Below are positions 57,743 through 64,000 of a DNA stretch of 64,000 bases, piece after piece; within the stretch, counting starts at the first letter, position 1, and the number at the start of each line of letters is the position of its first letter. Position numbers and translations under genes: made by a program. Under the pieces are notes generated by a model. It saw only the letters and a program-made list of their open reading frames with translations. It had not been told where the DNA came from and searched no databases. The stretch comes from Agarilytica rhodophyticola (GTDB lineage Bacteria; Pseudomonadota; Gammaproteobacteria; Pseudomonadales; Cellvibrionaceae): contig NZ_CP020038.1 in NCBI RefSeq assembly GCF_002157225.2, positions 4,308,501 through 4,372,500 on the forward strand. The letters run 5' to 3'.

Positions 57743-57986
57743 TTTAAGGCATTAGTCGTAGTCCGCTTCTAGACGCAAGTAATAGACGAGAAAACTACCC
57801 CAAATATTATATAATCACTGAGGTGGCGCGATAATTATTCTTCATAGTTTTTAATCACTATTTTTTTATTATTGCATGCAAAGTGTTTTTAAGGTATAAA
57901 TTTAATACCTTAACAAGGCACCTATATCATATTGTTTTACTGTGTAGGCCTAATGGATTTAGTGTTCGACAAAAAGGATTGTTTTG

Positions 57987-58994
57987 ATGCCAAAAAAAAT
58001 AATTTATGCAACCACGTTAAGGCAACGATCAAGAGTATATCAATCAATTTTACATATCAATGATGAACTTGATAACAAAATTAGATTGACTGAACTATGT
58101 GAAATATCAGGTTACTCTCCCTTTCATTTTCAACGGTTATTTTCTAATTTAACAGGCGAAACTTGGTCTGAATATTTAGTTAGAAGCCGGCTATTTCTAG
58201 CCGCACAGCGTTTAATCAATACATCTGAGAAAATTTCCGATATTAGTTATTTAGCAGGTTTTGATACACCTGTGGGTTTTAATAAAGCATTTAAAAAGTG
58301 CTTTTCTTCAACTCCGTCCTATTATCGTAGTGAGTATATAGGAGAAGATTATCCAAATTTAGCCATTCCGCGAAAACACAAACGACACTCCTATATTACC
58401 CCTTCGACACAGTGGCTAGACCAATACCATACTATCTATACTACTGAAGAAGGAAATCTTAATGGTGAGTTTGATAGCGCAATTTGGCAAGCAATGAGCA
58501 AACTGAGTAATCTTATTTTTCAGCATCAATATTTAGCACCTCATATCAACACTTGGATAGGCAGTGTCGAGCCTCGTGAATTTTTCTCCGGGAAAAACGC
58601 AAAATGTACCATAGCAACTCCTATTCCAAAACACTTAGTAACAAGAGATCTAAAATCACACATTAAAGTATTTCCCGAGGGCTTCTATGCCGTTGTTCCT
58701 CATCAAGGAGCTTTTTGCGAGCAAAGCATGCAATGTGTTGTATTTGATTGGCTTGCTCAAAGTCAGTTTGATTTAGATTGGCACAAACCCTTGTTCTATC
58801 ATATTAAATCATTAAGTTTTAATAATGTTGCCGCCATGCTTAAAGGTAAGCAACATCATAACTCCCAATTGTTTTACCAGTCTGCCGAAATGCAGCTCCT
58901 GGAAATTGAAAATGTTTTTATGGACGTTTATGTACCGATCGTCTGTAAAAATAACGAAAAGTTAGATATTCTTCAACGATCAGTACTAGGATAA
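57987..58994 (+). CDS. AraC-family regulator with GyrI-like effector domain
   Basis: The protein has 335 aa from ATG 57987 (AAGGATTGTTTTG precedes; a TTG lies one codon earlier). The two AraC helix-turn-helices lie at the N-terminus (LTELCEISGYSPFHFQRLFSNL, ISDISYLAGFDTPVGFNKAF), as in Rob/SoxS-GyrI fusions. The C-terminal half is a GyrI-like small-molecule-binding domain (IKVFPEGFYAVVPHQGAF, then LDWHKPLFYHIKS). It converges on the next gene with a 17-bp gap. Its targets are not visible. It may regulate the neighbouring exported-protein unit. Confidence 0.88.
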   Translation: MPKKIIYATTLRQRSRVYQSILHINDELDNKIRLTELCEISGYSPFHFQRLFSNLTGETWSEYLVRSRLFLAAQRLINTSEKISDISYLAGFDTPVGFNKAFKKCFSSTPSYYRSEYIGEDYPNLAIPRKHKRHSYITPSTQWLDQYHTIYTTEEGNLNGEFDSAIWQAMSKLSNLIFQHQYLAPHINTWIGSVEPREFFSGKNAKCTIATPIPKHLVTRDLKSHIKVFPEGFYAVVPHQGAFCEQSMQCVVFDWLAQSQFDLDWHKPLFYHIKSLSFNNVAAMLKGKQHHNSQLFYQSAEMQLLEIENVFMDVYVPIVCKNNEKLDILQRSVLG

Positions 58995-59011
58995 TATTTT
59001 GATACTCTTAA

Positions 59012-59371
59012 CTAATGGTATCCAAATTGAATTTCTGAAATAGTATTATGGTAACCACACTCACCTGTTGACCACACATTCAATGGGATTTGTTGTGTAT
59101 AGGCAATCATTAACATGCTCCAGGTTAATTGTCTCCCCTCTGAAGTGCTATCATTGGTACTCAGTCTGCCCCAATTTCCACCATCGGAACAAGTGTTATT
59201 CACGAAGAGCTTGCTAAAAGACACCACAGACCCTGCATAATTTTGCCCGGGGCGAGAATGTATTTTTGTAACATACACATTTTCTAGGAATTCCGGTTGT
59301 CCCTGTGCCATAGCAAAGGACGAATAACATAAAGATGCTGCAATAGTTAACACTGAAATTATCTTTTTCAT
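59012..59371 (-). CDS. Small secreted protein, unknown
   Basis: The 119-aa protein has a signal peptide (residues 1-22, ending AMA). The mature part has two Cys (NNTCSDGGNWGRLS, STGECGYHNT) that could form one disulfide, and ends in FGYH. AAAGGAAT precedes the ATG. It is the last gene of the four-gene minus-strand unit. I do not recognise a family. Confidence 0.65.
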   Translation of the reverse strand: MKKIISVLTIAASLCYSSFAMAQGQPEFLENVYVTKIHSRPGQNYAGSVVSFSKLFVNNTCSDGGNWGRLSTNDSTSEGRQLTWSMLMIAYTQQIPLNVWSTGECGYHNTISEIQFGYH

Positions 59372-59389
59372 TTGTATTCCTTTAGATTT

Positions 59390-61168
59390 TTAGTTGAGTA
59401 AATGTAACACTGGGTGTAGCCATTCAGGATAAGCACCGAGACTGATAGCCTCCGCACGCTCCCAAATTCTTAAAAAATTCTCGGAAGAATTGTTCAGATG
59501 ATCAAGATAGGGTTTTGATAACCCAACCATCTCCAAATCCTCTATCAAGTTCGGCAAAAGGCGAACATCACCTAAACCATGAAAGGCAAAGCGATTATGA
59601 GTAAAATTAGTTTGCTGACTCTGCTCAAGAGCACTTCCCCAGCAGGCAGCTCGCTTGTCTGTGACACGCGGTAACATTTGATGGATGAAACCATTTAGGT
59701 CTGAACCTATGCCCATAGTAAGCCCTTGATCAATGCCATAAGTGAGAGACTGAGCAAAGGAGCGACTGCTACCCTGGCAGTTATTAGCTACATCTTGCGA
59801 CACTGCTACAGTTTTTTCAGGGCCTGTCCGCAAACCAACCATACCGCCAGTGCGTTTAATCATTTCAATCTCTTCAGGTAAAATATACTTTTCATTACGC
59901 CTGGTATCGGGACTAATTACTTCATCAAAATGAGCATGGCTATAGAGCAAGGGATATCGTTGCGCTTTCATAACAATGTTATAAGTGTCACGAATCGCTT
60001 TACGAGAGAGGTGAGCAACATCAATTAACATACCTCGCCGCACCATTGCCTGTATTAACTGTCTACCATCTGCGGTCAATCCTAATTCATTTAAATAACG
60101 CTTACCGTCACACTTACCTTCATACCCCTGGCTATCATGGCAGGTAAAATCATTTACCGGAGAACTAATATCACTAATTGCTTCAACGATATTGGCAGTA
60201 GAAATAAGCTTCGGCATTGGTGCTGCACCAGCAAAACGACTATTGGCCAAATGAGCGGGTTGTAGCACACTCACTCCCCTCTCACGCCAACTATCGAGCT
60301 GTGCAATAAAGTCGCCTTGAGGCATAAGCTCGTCTATTTCCACAGCTAAAAGTAACACTAATTTTTCTTGTGCAATGAGGTCACGCGCCTGTTGCGGTGA
60401 TGTAGCAATACCGACCCAACTGCTATTACGTAAAACAAAACCTTTTACAAATTCTATTTGTCTATCAACAGAAGCCATTTCATTACAATCAAAACGACGT
60501 AAATAATTGCGACTGGCCTCACAAAGTAAACGAGATTCAGCCAAGGATACAATCATAATCCGCAGGCCCATTCCACGCTGACCAGAATTTCCTTCCAGCT
60601 CACCTCTATGTGCTGATCTTAACCAACCCTCCCACATCTGTTGATGTCCAAGCGAATCCCATGAAGGCCATTTACTGAAATGTGTCGCAGGACAAGTTCC
60701 AGGTACTTTGATAATACCTAGGAAATATCGGCATCTGCGTGTATCAAAGCCATTGCGCCCCCCAGGGCCAATATGTACTCCGGTATCTCCGCCTTTAGTG
60801 AGTCCGTTATAAGCACCTATAAATTCTCCAACAAATGGGAACCTCGTTGTCGCGTGGTCAGCTACTGGAAAATTACCACTGCAACGATGCATGGCTGATT
60901 CCAATGGACCTTCGACATTACCCCAGAACCAACCGCCGCCAAAACTTAATTCTGCAGCTAAGTGGGCATGCATATCGATAAACCCTTCGGCAGGCAATGA
61001 TTGTCCTGAGTTGGAGCTACTGCCACTCCCGCTACTTCCAGATACACAATTATTAGGATCTTGCTCCTGCGGACAAATGGCATAGATACACATTGAAAAA
61101 AATAAAACTGTGCTAGAAAAGACAATAGCTACAATATTTTTTTTCATTTTTGTATTATTTAATATCAT
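59390..61168 (-). CDS. M19 dipeptidase-like metallohydrolase, secreted
   Basis: The protein has 592 aa from ATG 61168, which has an AGG ten bases upstream; 61147 is an alternative. A signal peptide ends near IYA. A Cys-containing segment (CPQEQDPNNC) and a Ser/Gly linker follow. The hydrolase shows the M19 metal pattern: HxH in FIDMHAHLA, the bridging Glu region LLAVEIDEL, His in LIDVAHLS, His in LLYSHAHFDEV and Asp in GIGSDLNGF. M19 enzymes are normally about 400 aa, and inserts between residues 60 and 230 account for the excess. The substrate is unknown. It is in a unit with a propeller protein 14 bp upstream. Confidence 0.78.
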   Translation of the reverse strand: MILNNTKMKKNIVAIVFSSTVLFFSMCIYAICPQEQDPNNCVSGSSGSGSSSNSGQSLPAEGFIDMHAHLAAELSFGGGWFWGNVEGPLESAMHRCSGNFPVADHATTRFPFVGEFIGAYNGLTKGGDTGVHIGPGGRNGFDTRRCRYFLGIIKVPGTCPATHFSKWPSWDSLGHQQMWEGWLRSAHRGELEGNSGQRGMGLRIMIVSLAESRLLCEASRNYLRRFDCNEMASVDRQIEFVKGFVLRNSSWVGIATSPQQARDLIAQEKLVLLLAVEIDELMPQGDFIAQLDSWRERGVSVLQPAHLANSRFAGAAPMPKLISTANIVEAISDISSPVNDFTCHDSQGYEGKCDGKRYLNELGLTADGRQLIQAMVRRGMLIDVAHLSRKAIRDTYNIVMKAQRYPLLYSHAHFDEVISPDTRRNEKYILPEEIEMIKRTGGMVGLRTGPEKTVAVSQDVANNCQGSSRSFAQSLTYGIDQGLTMGIGSDLNGFIHQMLPRVTDKRAACWGSALEQSQQTNFTHNRFAFHGLGDVRLLPNLIEDLEMVGLSKPYLDHLNNSSENFLRIWERAEAISLGAYPEWLHPVLHLLN

Positions 61169-61182
61169 TATCGAGTACCTGG

Positions 61183-61845
61183 TTAGTTCGCCGGAGAGGA
61201 AGCGTCTTGAGAAAGTAGGACAATAATCGAACCGTTGTTGCGATTGACACATTTAATCAATCGGCCATACTGATCTCCCCAACAAATTCGGTCGTTAGTA
61301 CCATCGAACATCAGACCATGGATTGCAGTATCCTCAGTATCGACAATAGCAACTTGATTAGAAAAATGACCATGCTGATCAAGTTCAGCTTGATAAATCG
61401 TAGTATTTTCCAAGTAGAATGTCTGACCAGAGTTAGCATCTGTAATAGAATAAGGCTTATCAAAAGATGAAGGCATATCTCTCAAATCAGCTCCATCTAT
61501 ATTTACACGCTTGAACGTTTCTTCTTGAGCACTAGTCCAATAAAGGAAAGTACCGGCGGGATCCGCAGCAACACCGTAAGGAGTAGTTAAATTGGATAAA
61601 AGGCTCGTTACTCGAGCACCGTCAGTATTACTACTTTTTAGTTTGCCTGCGTTATAATCAACCCAAAAGAATTTCGGTGATACTCCTGATGTCCATGTAT
61701 AACGATCATAAAAGGTTGTATTTGATGAGGGCTTACAGCCACTCACACTTTGGTTTGGCGGACATAGTCCCCAAGAAAACTTCGAGCCACCTAGTAATAG
61801 AATAAAAAATATTAGAGGTTGAATAACTTTAAATACGTTTTTCAT
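61183..61845 (-). CDS. Secreted YWTD-like beta-propeller protein
   Basis: The protein has 220 aa from ATG 61845 (AAGGATAATT precedes). A signal peptide ends near FSWG, and a Cys motif (CPPNQSVSGC) parallels that of the downstream hydrolase. About four blades are visible (FFWVDYNAGKLKSSNTDG, YGVAADPAGTFLYWTS, ICWGDQYGRLIKCV), similar to the C-terminal propeller of the tail-fibre-like gene at 11562. Four blades make half to two-thirds of a propeller, so it may dimerise or be shortened. A binding role is inferred. Confidence 0.68.
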   Translation of the reverse strand: MKNVFKVIQPLIFFILLLGGSKFSWGLCPPNQSVSGCKPSSNTTFYDRYTWTSGVSPKFFWVDYNAGKLKSSNTDGARVTSLLSNLTTPYGVAADPAGTFLYWTSAQEETFKRVNIDGADLRDMPSSFDKPYSITDANSGQTFYLENTTIYQAELDQHGHFSNQVAIVDTEDTAIHGLMFDGTNDRICWGDQYGRLIKCVNRNNGSIIVLLSQDASSPAN

Positions 61846-61891
61846 AATTATCCTTAACAAAAAGAAAACCTAATATTTGGATAGATAATAC

Positions 61892-63637
61892 CTAGCAACG
61901 TGAATCGTTAGGATTCAGGGAACAGTATGTTAACAAAGGCGTCGCCCCTACATTGCGACCACGGCAGCCCTGCGAAGATGAGCCTTCCCGGCCAACTATA
62001 AAAAATGGCCAATCAATGTACTGAGGCTTAAGCTCGCGAGAATACGATGTGTCAGTCAGAACTCGATAACATTTGTCATCTGCATGTAAAGTATAATAAT
62101 CTGCATGTCCCACATCATTCCAAGACAAGAACAACTCTTCACCATCGCTGTCATAGCTCGCTTGCACCGTAATGCTTTCGTTATCGCTACTAACTTGAGC
62201 TTGATGCCTATTAATAATAGTTATTGGTTTATCTGATGACGCATGTGGTGTGATGCTCAACTTTGTGGTAATTTCGAATGGATAATAAATAAGTTGAGCA
62301 TGTCCATTTTTCAGTGACTCGATAGTAGAGTAATTTACAAAATCGCTTCCTATACCAATTTCGGTAGTGACGGTTGCATCTCTCAAAATATCTGGATTAA
62401 TTACAATTGCTAGATCTTTAATATTTCCAAACTCCGCACCATAACATGCGTGAGTACCATCAATATCTACACAATACTCTTTGCCCTGATAAAAAGAAGG
62501 TTTACGTTCTAAATTAAATACTCCAATGGGTTTATCGTACAACGGCAATCCAGATATTTCAGAGGGGTCACTCTGTCCTGCACCTGGGGTCTTAAGAGTA
62601 AAACTATCGATTAAGGAATCTTTTGTAATTTTACCTGTTAACTCAATCTCACCAGCAAACTTCATCGGTAGCGGACGATTCTCCTCACCTGAGGAAATAA
62701 AGGATGTAATAAATCCGGCGACCCCAGCGATACCAGGAATAAAATTAGCAAACGAAGATCCGAGTAAAGAAAGAACATGTTTTGCGTACCAAGAGTCGGG
62801 GTTTTTATTCACATCATCACGTAGACTATCCTTGGCGGACTGTACCTCTTTAAAAAATCTAGCACCTTTATCGATGGCCTTTTTAGTATCATACCGACCA
62901 TTTACTTGACCGGAATTTAATATCTGGGAAAGCGTTAAATCCCCTTCAAGTTGGACATCTGATTCTTCTACACCATAAATCTTGAATCTTAACGATGCAT
63001 CCGTTGCTAAATTCTTCTGGAACCCCAGTATAGTAAAATCAACATAAGACCAGGCTCTACTCTGGGTTTGATGAGCAGCAGATAGAATCAGGTTCTGATC
63101 AAAACCTTCTAAAAAATAGTCTTTCCTTCCAAAGCTAAATAAGGCAGCTCGTTTGCCATTATATAACTGCTCGATTGTCGCAATAGCGTAGCTAAAATTA
63201 CTTTCACTAGTATTATAATAAATCACGCGCAGCGTACCGCGAAATCTATTATATAGAATAAACTTAGGGAACTTTATTTTTCGTTTTTCAGTACCAAAAT
63301 CACGATAGAGAAGCACCCACCCTTCTTCTGGCTTAATATCCGTATTTGCTTTTTTATTTAGTATACTGGCAGGGCCCTCGTTAATTTTATAAGGTAAGGA
63401 AACAATTGTTGGTGTTGTAGCCCCCTTTATAAATAGTTCATATGGTTGATCAGCTGTCCAATCCCAATCAGGATCAAGGTTAGGATCATTAGGGTCAGTA
63501 ATTCTGTAATTACTAAAATCCTCAGAAATACGAATGGGAGCAACAGGCTCACCGACAAATATCCATTGGGATGCGTTGGTCAGTACAGACAGGAAAAGCA
63601 AAAAAGATACTAATAGTGAGATTTTAAACTTTATCAT
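61892..63637 (-). CDS. Large secreted protein of unknown function (581 aa)
   Basis: The signal peptide (residues 1-22, ending TNA) has GGGAG before the ATG. The mature protein is beta-rich. One Gly/Ala/Phe hydrophobic segment (SLLGSSFANFIPGIAGVAGFITS) at about 295-320 could insert into a membrane or form a hydrophobic hairpin, as in pore-forming proteins. The C-terminus has a fibronectin-like motif (LSWNDVGHADYYTLHAD) and Cys pairs. I do not recognise a family. It is the first gene of a four-gene minus-strand unit of exported proteins. Confidence 0.6.
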   Translation of the reverse strand: MIKFKISLLVSFLLFLSVLTNASQWIFVGEPVAPIRISEDFSNYRITDPNDPNLDPDWDWTADQPYELFIKGATTPTIVSLPYKINEGPASILNKKANTDIKPEEGWVLLYRDFGTEKRKIKFPKFILYNRFRGTLRVIYYNTSESNFSYAIATIEQLYNGKRAALFSFGRKDYFLEGFDQNLILSAAHQTQSRAWSYVDFTILGFQKNLATDASLRFKIYGVEESDVQLEGDLTLSQILNSGQVNGRYDTKKAIDKGARFFKEVQSAKDSLRDDVNKNPDSWYAKHVLSLLGSSFANFIPGIAGVAGFITSFISSGEENRPLPMKFAGEIELTGKITKDSLIDSFTLKTPGAGQSDPSEISGLPLYDKPIGVFNLERKPSFYQGKEYCVDIDGTHACYGAEFGNIKDLAIVINPDILRDATVTTEIGIGSDFVNYSTIESLKNGHAQLIYYPFEITTKLSITPHASSDKPITIINRHQAQVSSDNESITVQASYDSDGEELFLSWNDVGHADYYTLHADDKCYRVLTDTSYSRELKPQYIDWPFFIVGREGSSSQGCRGRNVGATPLLTYCSLNPNDSRC

Positions 63638-64000
63638 TCAATACTCCCTTTTATTTTTGTATATTCCGAAATCGGAGACTGTATACATAAGGTAAAGGTA
63701 ATTGTCTTGAACGAGGTATTCCTGTAGTGCTATTTTAGAGAATATTTTTATGAAGGCCCGGCAATAAGTAGATTCATATATCTAAAAAACCTGGTGGCCA
63801 AAAGGGGTTAAATTGCGCCAAAACTATAGGATGATATATCATGACTGCGATAGTGAGTTAATTCTGTATTAGAAAAGATGTCGGGAATATTTATTTAATA
63901 AGAAGTGGTCTATTCAACAATAGACCACGTATAAGAAAAAGCAATAAAACTATAAGACTGTTATAACCACCAGCATAAGAAATTCTGATACTGGGTCATT
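63638..64000. other. Window-end intergenic region with a perfect hairpin
   Basis: A perfect 10-bp hairpin (63905-63914 GTGGTCTATT, 63919-63928 AATAGACCAC, 4-nt loop) lies here, without a T-run in either direction. A 19-bp sequence (63772-63790, ATTCATATATCTAAAAAAC) is identical to 16492-16510. No ORF is seen. Confidence 0.5.

Overview
The window is about 60% A+T and comes from the chromosome of a marine, red-algal-polysaccharide-degrading gammaproteobacterium, most probably of the Cellvibrio/Saccharophagus/Agarilytica type. The evidence is a Pseudomonas-style polar flagellar cluster (flgN-flgM-flgA / cheV-cheR / flgBCDEF), a TonB receptor, sulfatases and GH16 enzymes. The lineage is inferred from gene content, not from a marker gene.

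Layout. (1) 1-9201: flagellar rod/hook genes flgF(partial)-E-D-C-B and cheV-cheR on the minus strand, then flgA, flgM and flgN on the plus strand, with recognisable sigma-54 and sigma-28 promoters. (2) 9217-10538: two small glycosyltransferase-like genes. (3) 10693-16636: tRNA-Arg(CCT) followed by a decayed island bounded by a 45-bp direct repeat. It holds remnants of a serine recombinase, a sodium:solute symporter and a DUF4157 (eCIS-core) protein, plus an intact tail-fibre/beta-propeller gene and an intact toxin-like gene. (4) 16898-18930: mesX-mesD, a folate- and B12-independent methionine synthase pair. (5) 19697-20638: a 2OG-Fe(II) oxygenase.

(6) 20865-57742: a large polysaccharide utilisation locus, best read as a carrageenan locus. 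A GH127 glycosidase, an ASPIC/FG-GAP lipoprotein, a GntR regulator, a sugar transporter and a complete 3,6-anhydro-D-galactose pathway (dauA, dauB, dauK, dauD) are followed by a TonB receptor, a beta-helix enzyme and a very small GH16 protein. Next come a Gld-like ABC transporter cassette, a dead subtilase, a dead DUF2975 gene beside its HTH partner, three FGly-type sulfatases, a GH16 lipoprotein and an octaheme cytochrome. Expected flow: secreted GH16 and beta-helix enzymes cut the polymer, the TonB receptor imports oligosaccharides, sulfatases and GH127 trim them, and the Dau enzymes convert anhydrogalactose to pyruvate and glyceraldehyde 3-phosphate.

The strongest new observation is a perfectly conserved 15-bp palindrome, AAACATCATATGTTT. 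It occurs five times in this locus, always in front of a transcription unit and always in the same orientation relative to the gene. It ties together the GH127, dau, TonB-receptor, beta-helix and GH16/sulfatase units as one regulon.

(7) 57987-63637: an AraC/GyrI-like regulator and a four-gene minus-strand unit of exported proteins (large unknown, YWTD-like propeller, M19 dipeptidase-like, small unknown).
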